Shown piece by piece: positions 12,353 through 24,600 of a stretch of DNA of 64,000 nucleotides; within the stretch, counting starts at the first letter, position 1; every line of letters starts with the position of its first letter. The position numbers were made by a program, and so were the translations under genes. The notes under the pieces were generated by a model. It saw only the letters and a program-made list of their open reading frames with translations. It was not told the DNA's origin and did not search any database. Origin of the DNA: Sipunculus nudus (lineage: Eukaryota; Annelida; Sipuncula; Golfingiida; Sipunculidae); contig CM049314.1 of the NCBI GenBank assembly GCA_026874595.1, positions 17,974,729-18,038,728 of the forward strand, in the 5' to 3' direction.

Positions 12353-13589
12353 TAGTAGAGCTAATTGGATTGAACAAGGGGAAAAGAGTACAAATTACTT
12401 TTTCAGGCTGGAGAATATAAACCAGTCAGATAACACTATTTATAAAATCATAGAAAACAATAATATAATAGAAGATGATGAAGGAATACTAAACCATATA
12501 AATAATTATTACAAAAACTTATATACATCACACAATCCATGTGTGAAAGAGATACAGAAATACTTAAATAAAACAAAAGTTTTAAATGCTTTAAGTGATG
12601 CAGATAAAGATATATGTGATACAGAAAAGACATTGGATGAAATTAAAATTGCTGTTACTCAAATGAAGAAAAACAAGTCCCCAGGATTAGATTGCAGCCC
12701 TATTGAATTATACGTGACCTTTTGGGATGACCTAAAAGAGTTTTTATATATTGCTTTCATAAATTCGTATAGTCACAATAAATTATGTACTACAATGCGT
12801 ACAGCTGAAATAGCAATATTATTTAAGAAAGGAGACAAATATAATTTAAATAATTATAGACATATAAGCCTCTGTAACACTGATTCTAAAATATTAGCAC
12901 AAGTATTAGCAAATAGATTGCAAAAAATTTTACCAAAAATAAATGACACAGATAAGACCGGATATATTAAAGGTAGATACATCGGAAATAATTTACGCCT
13001 AATCACGGACATATTTGAATTTGCTTAGAAATATAATAAAGAAGGGGGGTTAATTTTTCTCGATTTTACATAGGCTTTTGATGGCTTAGAATTGAATTTT
13101 ATGTTTGAAACTTTTAAAAAATTTAATTTTGGTCAGAATTTTATCAACTGGATAAAAACTTTTTACAATAACCCACTTTTGACTACAAAAAATAACGGAT
13201 GGTTATCTTCAAAAAATGCAATGAAAAGAGGTATACGGCAAGGCCGTCCAGTATCTGCATTACTTTTTATTATTTCAGTTGAAATATTGGCACAAAAAAT
13301 ACGAATAAATGATAATATTAACGGCTTTATTTTCGGCAGTAAAGAAATAAAACTTAGCCAATATGTAGATGATACTACTTTGACTCTGAGAAATGATAAA
13401 TCAGTTTCAATTGCCTTGAAGGAAATTTATGAATTTGGAAACCTAGCTGGTTTAAAACTAAATATGGCAAAAAATACCGCTCTAGATCTCGGAAATAATA
13501 AGAGGTATAATGACCCAATAGGAGTAACATGGACAAAACAGCCATTGAAATGCTTAGGTATTTGGTTTGGATATGATGAGAATGTATAG
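12353..13589 (+). pseudogene. LINE reverse transcriptase domain with two in-frame TAG stops
   Basis: One frame runs from RANWIEQGEKSTNYFF through NKSPGLD, FKKGDKYNLNNYRHISL, TGYIKGRYIGNN, FLDF..AFD, KRGIRQGRPVSAL, the catalytic QYVDDTTL, LAGLKLNMAKN and KCLGIWFG. These are the ordered RT blocks of non-LTR elements, with YVDD as the active site. The frame is broken only by TAG at 13026 and TAG at 13068, the second just before AFD. Beyond 13589 a frameshift breaks the thumb region. Expected product: ORF2-type polymerase copying its own RNA at a nicked target; this copy cannot make it. Confidence 0.92.
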
Positions 13590-14755
13590 AAAAACTAAAC
13601 TTGGAAGATACATTTGATAAAATAGGGAATAACATAAAACTTTGGAAGTTGAGGAATCTAAGTTTAATTGGAAAAATATTAATTGTTAAGACAATATTTT
13701 TATCTAAAATAGCATTACAAGCTTCGGTACTACATATTCCGGACGGATTCGAATAAAGAATAAACAAATTAAAAGGTCAATTTTAATAAGAGATATAAAA
13801 GAAGGCGGTCTTAAAATGATCGATATCAATAGTTGGTTACTTGCATTTAAAGCTGCATGGGTACCAAGAATACTTTATGAAGAAAATAAATGGAAACATA
13901 TCTCCAAATTATTTACACAACTGTGGGCTCCATACAGACTGGGTATTTAACACAAACTGTGTATCAAAAAGCTGTTTTGCATATTGAAACATATACCCCA
14001 ATTTTATAGAGAAGTGATATTAGCTTTTAATAAATGTAAGGTTAAAAGAGAGATTACTTCACCAGAAGATATTTTAAAACAACCATTATGGGGTAACACT
14101 GAATTTATGATCAATAATAAATGCTTATATTTTAAAGCTTAGGGTGAAGAAAATATAATTCATATTCGAGATGTTCTGAACAATGATGGCAGTTTTATAT
14201 CAGTCAGCAACCTTTTAAAGAAATTAAAAATAAAACACAATTTTATATCGGAATATATACAGGTAAAAAATGCCGTTAAAAAGTCTCTTTCTCTATTTCC
14301 AAAAGAACAATTCATAAAGATATTGCTTTATCTCGAACACACATACATGTTTGGTAAACATAATATTAATATATATATAAGAAAAAAAATCAAAATTCTT
14401 CTACATTGATTAGTAAGAAGATATATGTCTTTTCCAAAACATCAAATTATTGAGCAGGAAAAATTTAAAAAAGAATTAATAAGTTAGACATAAGTCTATC
14501 AGTGTAAAATTAAAAATATGCCAACGAAAAAACTATCAGAATTTAATTTCAAATTATTACATGGCATTATTCCAACAGGTACCAAAGTGTCCAAATGAAA
14601 CTCAAATATTTCCCATCTTTGTAAATTTTGTAATGTAAATGACAATGCAGAACATATGCTGTATGAATGTAAATTATTGAGGGGGATATGGAAAAATATT
14701 ATGAAATACTTCATATCCAGATAAACTGGGAATCGCTCGTAATTGGTCATAAATA
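13590..14755 (+). pseudogene. LINE ORF2 C-terminal region with CCHC-like knuckle
   Basis: Fragments in shifting frames read WKLRNLSLIGKILIVK, GGLKMIDINSW and WKHISKLF, then near 14615 CKFCNVNDNAEHMLYEC followed by WKNIM. The C-x2-C-x8-H-x4-C spacing is the usual C-terminal knuckle of LINE ORF2 proteins. Many stops and frameshifts are present. Confidence 0.75.
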
Positions 14756-15960
14756 CTCATTGGATGGTAATTCTGTAAAAATGAACGATTTCATAATATC
14801 AGTAATTACATATGACATTTTTAAGTACAATATGCATTGAAAATATAATGAAATAAGCCTATAAGAGAGTAAAATACGACAATATGTATCGCAAGATATT
14901 ATGAAACATGTATATATGCAGAAATATTTAAAATATCCTTACTTAAATCAAATTTTCATAGATAGATTTATAAAAATTAAAGATAATATTTTATCTGTAT
15001 GTTAAATTTGTTTGTTTATTTATTTTTCATTATATTCTTAAATGTTATTTTGCTGACAGATAAAAAGTAATAATATTTTGAATGTATTCATTCCATCCCC
15101 TCTATCTGTCGGAGTGGATATGGCTTTGTCAACGGCAGAGTATATTGCAATAAAGGTCATTTTAAAAAATGAAGGCTGCCCTTTTCATACATCATATGAA
15201 GGATATCATATAATCAATACAAGGATTAGTAAATTAGTTATAATGGACTTTTTTGCGTAAGGTGGTTTTATCCCTCGACAAATTTGCTTTCGTTATGATT
15301 CAAGTGGATGAATTTAGGCATCAATGGTTACACTAGATTTATGTTAATTTCTCAATACCTTATTGCGCCCCAGAGAAAAAAAAATATTCAGCTTCTGAGG
15401 GTACACACTTTCACCAGCATAATGTTTTAGTCTCTATGTAAGTCCTGACATATAACCAAACAAATATTATCGTCAAAATTATCGTGCGCTACCAGGAGAC
15501 AGATGTCGTAGTAATGTTCATGAATATACATATGCACTCTTAACAGTGACATCCTCTTTACAGCAGCACCTAAGAGTAGACATTAATTTTTTACAGCATT
15601 CTGCTCATAACTGAATATTATAATGACAAAAAGACTAAATCAGAGACAAACAAACAGAAGGGAACTCTTTATGATAATTATAACCACCTCATTATTCTCA
15701 GATTCAACAGTCCACTTTACATACAACCACAGGGAATTTATGCATGCCGCATTACCTAGTTAAGACTGTTAACCGTCGTATATGAGTTAATTAAACAGCA
15801 GTATATGTGCTCTTTATTTAGATGATCACGTCAGAAAGAGAAGGATTGTGTGTGACTGCTCTTAAGAAACAACTGTCAGATATAGGTATGTCTAGTCCGT
15901 CTTCTTGCATGTTATGCAGTGACTCAAGTACCTTTGTTAATTATGATTGAATGAACTGTT
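14756..15960 (+). other. LINE 3' region
   Basis: About 1.2 kb from the end of recognisable coding sequence to TGATTGAATGAACTGTT, shared with the truncated copy. A 60-codon frame (15078-15257) is kept in both copies, but the copies are too similar for that to mean selection. No poly-A; the end carries a short TGAATGAA-like motif. Confidence 0.7.
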
Positions 15961-16440
15961 AGTTGTAAAAAAAGCGAGATTATGCAGAATCATGCCTTTT
16001 CAAAAATGTTATTCCTGATATATAGAAAGTTGAGCAAAAAGTATAATACTGATTTGATGAATGTTTATTTTTAATTTTCTGTCATCCAAAGTTTTACCTT
16101 ATACTTAAATACAAAGGATTATGATTATCTTACAGTCATTAATTACAAAGCAACATACTGTCTGATAATTTTAAGACTGTATTAACGTTTACCTTATTGG
16201 CAGGGTTAAAAACAAAGCAACGTTTAAGACGTTCCTAATTTAAGGGAGAATCAAGCGGAAGGTTCACAGAAAGAGTGTTAGCCCGAGGAGCAATGACCGG
16301 ATTCTGAACCCAGGTACAGTGTAGAAGAGAAGATGGTACCCTGAAGAACGCTGGTTAAAAAAATAAGATATATAAGTACAGATCCTATATTAACTAAACG
16401 GGAAAACAACGTGGTGCCAGTTCTAAATAGTGAGCCTACA
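15961..16440. other. Spacer between LINE 3' end and receptor pseudogene
   Basis: No match in unit 2 and no coding signal. It may be the old 5' flank or leader of the receptor relic that follows. Confidence 0.5.
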
Positions 16441-18010
16441 ATGTTTCCATTTTATCAAAAAGTAGTTTTATATTTCATGTGATGCTCTGCGCATATGGCA
16501 TTTTCGACAGTGCCACAGTGAACACGAGTGAGGGTTGGTCTGGATTTTTGTTCTCTTATGATAACATTTCAGGCGGCATTGAGATCATGGTAAAGAGCTT
16601 TACTTATTCTTTTAACAAAATAGAGGAATGTATGAATCAGACTTCGTCAATGGTTATTAGTGCAACCAGGGAAGGATGCTTACCAAATAACCTCCCTCAC
16701 ATGTGATGATATTGGAAACACGATTCATTCGAAGAGCTCTACCTCAGGAAATAGTACATTTGTGCATTTAACACTAATGTGTTCATGGAAACATGCTCCG
16801 GTTTGCTCATGCAACGTTGGCCTTGACCTTCCAAGGGGAAATTTACATTTAAACGTACAAGTAGGGTTTCAGAACTGTAGGTTTCGTCGACCATATACAT
16901 TTAACTATACACTAGAACGCAGTAGTTTACACTACAAGTGCCAACAGTTTAAGGACAGAACTTTATGTTCAAACAAAATAGAATATGGACCTGTGGGTAA
17001 CGAAAGTTATGATGATGGACATTTTCATTTTTTAAACAGAAAGGTGGTGAGATTAATAACTGTCTTAAACCTGGATTTCTGTGTTACCAATACGAGATTG
17101 TGATTTGCAGAATTAAATTTCCAAACTGCTCAAATGACGGGGAAAAGATACAATATATATGTCGAGAAACGTGCGAAGATGCTGATTCTGGTTGTAAAGA
17201 CAAGATAAAAGCAGTCGCTCAGCTGCCGAATATAGCTCCCATCTGCATGATGTTCGAATCTTATGAAACTGGACGTTGTTGGTACAAACAGCTAAACTGC
17301 GGTCCGATTCCTAAGGTTAACCACGCGAATGGAAAAAATTGGGATGAAAGGAAGGATACCGACAGCAATCAACTTTTTATGATAAAGATTACAGACTAGT
17401 GGGAGACGGTTCGGTTCCCTGCACATATTCTGGTAAATGGTCCTCGATGCTGCCTGAATGGGTTTTCATTTCTTTTCTTCCGCTGTATGCTATTATTTTG
17501 GCAGTGGTTGGTGGAGTGATTCTTGTTATTTCATGATTGGAAGACGAATTAAACCCTCTAAGCCCATTGGAGCATATGTAATATCGCTACCACCAGCAAG
17601 TGATCGCTTCGCCTCCGACTAGTTGATTCCTTGTTTAGAAGAATGTTATGGATTTAAAATATATGCCACCGTGAGGGATGACCACATAGGTATGTCTAAA
17701 CGTGAGAATTGTGACAAAGTGATGAAACAATCATCGAGGGCTATATTTGTGGTTGACAATGCATTCTTGTCAGACGAAACATACCCTAGAATATTTGAAG
17801 AGTCTGAAGAGTTCGAACGTGAAGTAAAAGGATTTCGTGTGTCATAGTTCTCGAATATAATATACGTCACAAAGATGTTGAGAACAAATCACTGGCAGCA
17901 TGCATCAAAACCAAATGTTACCTGCGTCCTTCAGCCAGATTTTGTTGGGACAGGCTGATCTTTTCATTACCCGCTGTGGACGGATAAGGTTGTATTTCTC
18001 ATAAGGAAAG
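16441..18010 (+). pseudogene. Decayed type I receptor: Frizzled-like CRD, sushi/CCP, TM and TIR
   Basis: Read across frames: signal-like start (MFPFYQKVVLYF, 16441); ectodomain with many Cys and N-glycosylation motifs; a Frizzled-like Cys-rich region (FLCYQYEIVICRI, YICRETCEDADSGC, about 17060-17290); a sushi start (NCGPIPKVNHANG, 17296) and end (YRLVGDG...PCTYSGKW); a hydrophobic span at 17458-17535 (LYAIILAVVGGVILVIS); then a TIR domain with box-1-like GAYVIS, LEECYGFKIYATVRDDHIG and SSRAIFVVDNAFLSDE, and IVLEYN and CWDRLIF near its end. Frame changes occur near 16485, 16672, 17040, 17372, 17530 and 17846, with stops near 17620 and 17984, so it is dead unless the assembly is poor. TIR receptors normally signal through MyD88-type adaptors. 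No intron is evident, so it may be an intronless gene or a retrocopy. Absent from unit 2. Confidence 0.75.
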
Positions 18011-18712
18011 GGAATGTGCTGAAGACACGCCCCTTTTTCGGGACTAAGTTTTCCAGTTGTCAGAAGTGGCTTGTAGTGATATATGTAAAATAATGGCCTG
18101 TTACAGAAGTTTTCGGGCACATTTATAAGAGCAAGTTGTTGTACCCACGTTTGTAGACTATACGTACTTTTTTCACGATCAGTCTCGACACTAAGCTGTA
18201 CCATAGTATCCAAGGCATGACTTCCTGGATTTAGTATCTCTGGTATATATAGTGAACTGACGGATGCTTTTATCATCTTTCGCAATAAGTCCATGCAAAG
18301 CGATGACCTACGGGAGACCTTCGGGCATGTAAATACATGTTGTTTTGTTTACCGTCATTAGTTCTCACAGGTTTATAATCATGTATGTGGTATTGTACAA
18401 AATGCAATAATAGAATGTATGTTGATGAAACAATTTCCAGCCATGTTGATTAGTGCATGTTAATGGACAGTTACTGAGCTGTGGAGTATGATATCATTTA
18501 TAACCTAAAATGTGGTTATTGTGGTTAGATGTTGGCTTGTGGCTGGAAATTACTTTAGAATCAACATTTTCGATTAAAAAAAACAAAGATAAAATTTATG
18601 ATGAAATTACCTTTCACCTCTTATAAATGTATAATTTGTATTTTAAATGTATATTGCTTGCATATTTGTGAATAACAAAATATAAATATACAAAAAAATC
18701 TTATAATAAGCC
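18011..18712. other. Pseudogene 3' flank and right edge of the unit-1 insertion
   Basis: No coding signal I trust. It contains an imperfect inverted repeat (18419-18567). The unit-1/unit-2 alignment resumes at about 18712 (TGTTAACATGAGG), marking the insertion edge. Confidence 0.55.
18419..18567. repeat. Imperfect inverted repeat, 25-28-bp arms
   Basis: ATGTTGATGAAACAATTTCC at 18419 is matched by the reverse complement of the arm at 18540-18567 (GGCTGGAAATTACTTTAG, then AATCAACAT), with a few mismatches and a 3-base length difference. The loop is 96 bases. It could be a MITE-like remnant or a chance stem. Confidence 0.5.
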
Positions 18713-19255
18713 TTGTTAACATGAGGTATAGATTATGTAAACTTAGAACAGTTGCCCTCTTCGTACCCTTCCCATGTGAATGTAATAACAACTTACCGAT
18801 AGAAATGCTATAATCAGTTTAAAGTCTGAGACATGAATAAACCAGTAGACTAAAATTGAGTCTTATATTGTGGCCCATCAGGATTCTGTTTTTGTCATTT
18901 TATTTGCGAGCTTCTGATATTTTCAAAATCCTTTTTCGGACCATTTCGAATTATTGATTACCTGTTCCTGTTCCTGGTGGGGTGCGGCATATACTCTGTA
19001 CCAAGAGACCAGGAGATAAGGTTGTGCTTGTATTAACCCTACAATATTTTTAACGTTATTTTTATGAGAAAAAAAAATCTGGAATAACGTATTCACACGA
19101 CGTTTGCCTAACGCAGGGATTATGTCAAATTGTTTTTTATAAACAAATGTACTGTATAAGTTAATAAGAACTGTTGTATAAGGCCCATTTATTTAGAGAA
19201 TAATCAGAATAGTATTGATCTTACATTGACCTGTAGATAGGGTAATTGTATATGC

Positions 19256-19305
<50 letters not shown>

Positions 19306-22300
19306 TGCCAAAGTGTTCTCTAATCAATGACCTGGTGGTCGGTGATTTAAATATGAATAATAAATAATTTCAAACATGACTCATTTTAATATAATTTTTT
19401 TTCTTAGAGAGCTTTAGAAAACGCAGAAAGTCATTACGAATACTTAAAATTCCAAAATAACAAACGATTTCGGGCTGCAGGCGACTCAAAATCGCTGCTA
19501 CACCATGTCATTCAATGGACTTTCTTGTTTTCGAGAAATATCTAAAAATACGTTTCCTACGGTGTTTGAAGCCAAAATATTTTATATACGAAGGTATAAA
19601 TTATTACCCAGGCGAGAAAGGTTCTGCCGAGCATTAAATGAACTTCAAATAGATCATCAGAAAACACTTTAATGTCACAAAACATGTACACTCAATATTA
19701 TCAGTTAGGCCTGAAAACGGCTAATGCACATACAACTGGTGATGTTTAAATGTGTGGTATAAATGATGGGGACCCCAACCGTAGCCTATAGCTAAAATTA
19801 ATCGGATGAGCTTAGATTTCACTTGCTCCATACAGACGAATTATTACTGGCTTCGGCCATTGGCTACATTTGTGGTAGGCGCATCTTAAGACCTTCAACA
19901 GATCCAGGATAAAATATGATTTTCAGTGTCTATGATTTTCTTTTTCCTTCAAAATTTTCATCTGTTTGCTTCCTCTCGTATGGGTTAAAGGTTATTCACA
20001 GTTTTTTTTTTCTCCAAGGGCTTTTACACTGTACAGTGGTAGGTTTCGCCAAGCAGAGGTGCTGTCCCAGGCAACTAGTTAAGAGACAACATATTAGAGT
20101 TATATAAGGGGTTTTACCATGGTCATTTTAATCTTATGACCTGGTCTGTTTGTCGTGTTGCAGTAAGATATCATGTCTTGAACTGAAGAACTAAAATAAA
20201 ACAGCATCGATTGTTGTTCTCTTTATTCACGTTTTAAAACAGCTATACGTGACAGACAAGTTTTTAAACTGTCTCTCAGTAGGATGAAAGTAAGTATACG
20301 ATAATATTGTTATTAAAGAATTAAGCTTACAATAATCCTCGGTTAAGTGAAATGTCAGTTTGAATATCTGATTTTCCATTAAAATTTCATCACTGTAGCT
20401 TTGACACGCCAGGAGGGAATGTCCACTCTACAACAGAACGTCGAAGCACAGAGCTGTCCTTTCCACCTTTTTGTATGAACGGTACACATTATTGATACAC
20501 CCATACTGTTAAGCAAATTATCAAAACAGGCTTACTAGAAAAGCTTTCTCGTTACCGTATACAGTATGAAGTAATCATAGAGCCCTAGGCACTGCCTCCT
20601 GTATATATACTGAATATACTATTCAGAATTATTTACGTTTTAGGATAGGAACACTGAATGCCGAACAAAAGCTATTCCTGTCGTGTCATATAGATTTCCA
20701 AATTACCAATGTATAAACAAGACTTTATGCAGATAAGTGTTTCCTCATACTTAAAATATTGCTGACATTTTACGTTACATGATAAGTCATACAGTCCTCA
20801 ACAACGTGGAAAAACATATATATGTAGGTTGTATTCTCTCCATATATTATTTATTAATAAAAAATGAATTCATATAGATGGATTTTAGCATTTTATTTTC
20901 GTTATAAGTATCAGGTCAATTGAATAGTTGATCTTGGGAAAACAGAGTACCTAACTTTTGTGCCTCGTAGTTCCTAAGGCGGTTGTTGTTCATTTTTGCG
21001 GGAAAAAATAATAAAAAGTAATGCACTTTGTTTGCATATGTTAGAAGATGGTAATCACCCCATCAGCGATGTATAATATAATCATAAATTAATGAAATTA
21101 TTTTGATCTGGTGATCAATGTATCACTCGCATGGATGTTTTCCAGTATTAATTCAATACTTCATTTCTTTTCCTCATTTTTGTTTATGACATATTACTGA
21201 AGATCCTCTAGCGCTTAAGATTTATGGTCTGTTGGCTCAATGAGAATCTAGTTGAATGTACAAGTTTTATAAATTGTTATAAGTTATGATGTTATAATAA
21301 TATTTAGGATACAATATTTGGTTTAATAACTATTAATCCGATGAGCAAATATAAACTGTGAAATGCAATTTATAATTATTTCATGATACTTGATGATAAT
21401 AAGACTACTTATGCCGTACTCACGTTAAACATATTCTTGCCTTCAAGTGAAAACATTCTGAAAACCATTGTCATTCTTTCTCGCTAGTTGGCATTTTTTT
21501 AAACAACTGTTGAAGACATCGAACGCTTTTAGTATACACATTTCAACAGGTGATATACTCAATGCACTTAAATGCGACAGAGCATTTTCCTGAATATCCT
21601 TTGTCTATCAACAAGTTTTGGTAGAACACCGTTTCGTCCGGACACGACTACCTTTCAGCAGGCCGATATTAAAAGTCCTGTCAAAGCCATCAGTTTTATT
21701 TATCCAGATAGGTAACGTCAGAATTATGGATCCATTCATGGAATTCCAACATAGTTAATTGTGCCCATTGATCAGTTTACACTTTTGTTGCCATCATCTT
21801 TCGTGGAAGAACATCCGAGCTCAATTATATAAATAATTATGTTATTTGGTATTTATTTCTCCAGTTTTAACTGTTACTAGTAGAGGCCGGGGCTGCAATT
21901 TCCCCATTCACATTCATTAATGCATTTCATGTAATATTATCGTTAAACACACTTACATATTCAATACATTTGTAATTTAAAGTAATATGGTATTATCCCC
22001 GCATTAGGGAATTGTGATCTAAATATGCAAAATCCGGAACCTTTGACAAACAATGAATAAAACGCGAAAGAACTACATACTGTTAAACAAACACAATATT
22101 CACTCCTGGTCCTTATGGTACAGAGCATATACCACAAGAAGGAGCATAGAGCAATTAATCGATAATTATTTGAAAGGGTCAGAAGGCTGAGAATAAAATT
22201 ACAAAAATGAAATCCTGATGCACCAAGGAGGATGGAAGATGCAAAATGAATGAGGGAAACAGGGAATCAATATCCTCATAAGGTTTCTGTACATTTCTTT

Positions 22301-22982
22301 AGAGTGGTAAAATATATAAAAAAAAACACTTGACATTGATGGCATGAGGCTCCTTTTGATACACGTGTTAAGAGTTATAGATTCAGTTGGGTCAAATTTG
22401 TCTGTTATGCGGTCGTTGTTGGAGACCTCGAGTTAAAATCCATCTTAACACTAAAAGGTTCAAATTTAAGGATATGAATTTCCTTAAGAAAAAGCAGTAG
22501 GTGTATATGTAGCAATATATGTTTATTCACTATAATTGTCTAGGAATTAACTGCCGGTAAAGGCTATCGAGTGGTTCTTGTAGCAAATGAGCAAGTGACA
22601 CAACAGCTACCTTGAATCAACAGATAATCATATTTCTAAGTTTTCCGACAGATTCCTTGCACAAACTGACCAAACTGACCATATGATCCACGAATTGCCA
22701 TAAGAAATAATATGTATATGACTTAAGTTTCTGATAAACGCCCAGCTGTACCTGCCTGTGTTTTATTGTACCATGGCTTTAATTAGGCAGGTATGAGTAG
22801 GTTTTACATCATTCGGAATGACGACAGTGAGAAAGGAATACTGCGGGATGCTCTAGGAGAAAGTGCTCCAGATGATTTTAAATATCATTACATGCATTAT
22901 GGCAGGGTAGCAGATCTAACAGAAATGCAAAACAATACTGCTGCTACTTCAACTTTCAAATAAAAAAAAAAACCTGTGTGTG

Positions 22983-22985
<3 letters not shown>
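18713..22985. other. Right part of unit 1, no gene seen
   Basis: Aligns in patches with 37487-38000, 40050-43260 and 45950-46849 of unit 2, with the intervening pieces missing. For example, the junction near 21948 skips everything from block Q (43255) to the start of block R (45940). Short frames here are broken relative to unit 2. No coding, RNA or promoter call is justified. Confidence 0.65.
19258..19301. repeat. (AT)n microsatellite
   Basis: About 22 uninterrupted TA dinucleotides. Confidence 0.95.

Positions 22986-23023
<38 letters not shown>
22986..23023. repeat. (GA)n microsatellite at unit 1/unit 2 boundary
   Basis: Pure GA tract directly before AAAGTTACCAGTCACACC. The same arrangement precedes units 3 and 4 (46850-46904, 55746-55792), so the tract marks the start of each repeat unit. 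Confidence 0.95.
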
Positions 23024-23026
<3 letters not shown>

Positions 23027-24600
23027 CAAAAGTTACCAGTCACACCAAGTAAAGCTTGTTTTAATTTTAACAAATTACGCTGACATTTGGAACTAGCTCC
23101 TCTAACCTACAGTCTTATTAGAAATATATTCTGGCCATCCTGACCTCCCTGTTTGCACGATCAGCTAGCAGCTACTTGGCTAAGTATCGATCGAGCAACT
23201 GTTCTAAGGTCACATATTTTATTCAACATGTTTATACCGTTTGTTACCACGGCTTGAAATCAGATGACACACATAACATTTAAAAGTTAACTTACATACC
23301 TAACAGTATGAATTAACATTTGCCACAGCATGATACATAGTTTTCTTATGTTGGTAACTATAAGGAATGCGCTATGTTTAGGTATTTTTGTATGTGACAC
23401 ACGTACCAACTTTTGGTTTCCCATTCGTTTTTAATTAATCTTTCAATTGTAGCAGGATTATCATAACTTAAAACACAAACGCATTTATCAAGTCCTATGT
23501 CCCTGCTACTATAGAAGGATTATAATGTTATTAAAGTATTTTATATTACTTGATATATTTAAATGCGCCGTCTTCCTTAATTGTTTGATACTCTCTCCAT
23601 TTGGAAGATTTCACAATGTTTTACATTTTTATCAAAGTGTGAAAGTTTAATTTGTACTATATTGAAGGTACATATCTCGATTAGCACCAGCTTGCATGTA
23701 ATATTAGGGTAACTCTCTCTTCTTCCAGCAAGCGGAAGCGGGTATTACTGAAGCTAGAGCGTCTCTGGAAAGGTACACCTATGTAAATATTCATTTGTGA
23801 ATCGCATTCTACGGGAGTTTTTTCAATGGAAAATTAATAGTTTAAAGTATTGATGTTCTCTATGACAAGGGCCTAACTGAAATGCATCCCGGTATGCACA
23901 CCTATGTAAATATTCATTTGTGAATCGCATTCTACGGGAGTTTTTTCTAATGGAAAATTAATAGTTTAAAGTATTGATGTTCTCTATGACAAGGGCCTAA
24001 CTGAAATGCATCCCGGTATGCATCTTAGTATTAAATACTTACTAAAAATATTACAGATCTCGAGCAGAGTCACGCATAGCACAGGGATACAAATACTTTA
24101 GGTTGTTTGGTATGGTCCGTAGGCTCTGTATAATATGGTTCCATCGAGTCACTACGATATTTATTTTTTTTTTCAAACTTAATTGAATAGATTCAACACA
24201 TTAATATTAGTTGCTGGTGGTGGTGCTATAATTGGGCCATGAAAATTTCTGCCACCTTTAGCATCGTTCATCTCCTACAGGGAACTGCAGCTCGCAGCTC
24301 AGGCCCACTTTGACGATGAGTTTGTTGAGTTTATCACGATTCTAACTCAAATACAAAATATACAATATAAATTTTTTTACAGAGGAGGCTGTGAGCCTAT
24401 CTGTCAGTGCTTTTCGGACGTTATGTGGACTCTTGTGATCATCGATATATAAATGTATATTTATATATAATAAATGTAATATATTCAGGTTCAATACATC
24501 ACAGTGAAAGTGCTCTACCGTGCAGGGGAGCATTAAATATATTATACTCTGTATATAAATAGCTTAATTTCATAATGTACTACAGTAATGTTTCGTGAGT
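23027..24600. repeat. Block A, copy 2
   Basis: Near-perfect copy of 1-1571, including the internal 123-bp doubling. Here it leads into the GPCR-bearing segment rather than into the lectin. Confidence 0.9.

Larger units (their letters stand above)
11559..15960 (+). mobile_element. LINE-type non-LTR retrotransposon, 5'-truncated and inactivated, about 4.4 kb
   Basis: Contains, in order, an APE-type endonuclease (its N-terminal part missing), reverse transcriptase, a C-terminal CCHC-like knuckle and a long 3' region. The style (GEKSTNYFF, KKGD...NNYR, YVDD, GGLKMIDI) suggests an L1/Tx1-like family, but the clade is not proven. It has several frameshifts and stops, so it is not autonomous. Unit 2 lacks it (continuous near 37480). 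Its 3' end is shared almost base for base with 8823-10214, showing at least two insertions of one family into this unit. Confidence 0.9.

Noticed and set aside
15078-15260. 60-codon frame shared by both LINE copies (also 9333-9515)
   Set aside because: Part of the LINE 3' region; kept only because the two copies are young.
17905-18294. 129-codon minus-strand frame, one of the longest in the window
   Set aside because: Lies antisense to the end of the TIR pseudogene, shows no recognisable domain and has no sister-unit counterpart.
22986-23023. Regular repeats that could suggest a CRISPR array
   Set aside because: Plain dinucleotide microsatellite in eukaryotic DNA; no spacers and no cas genes.
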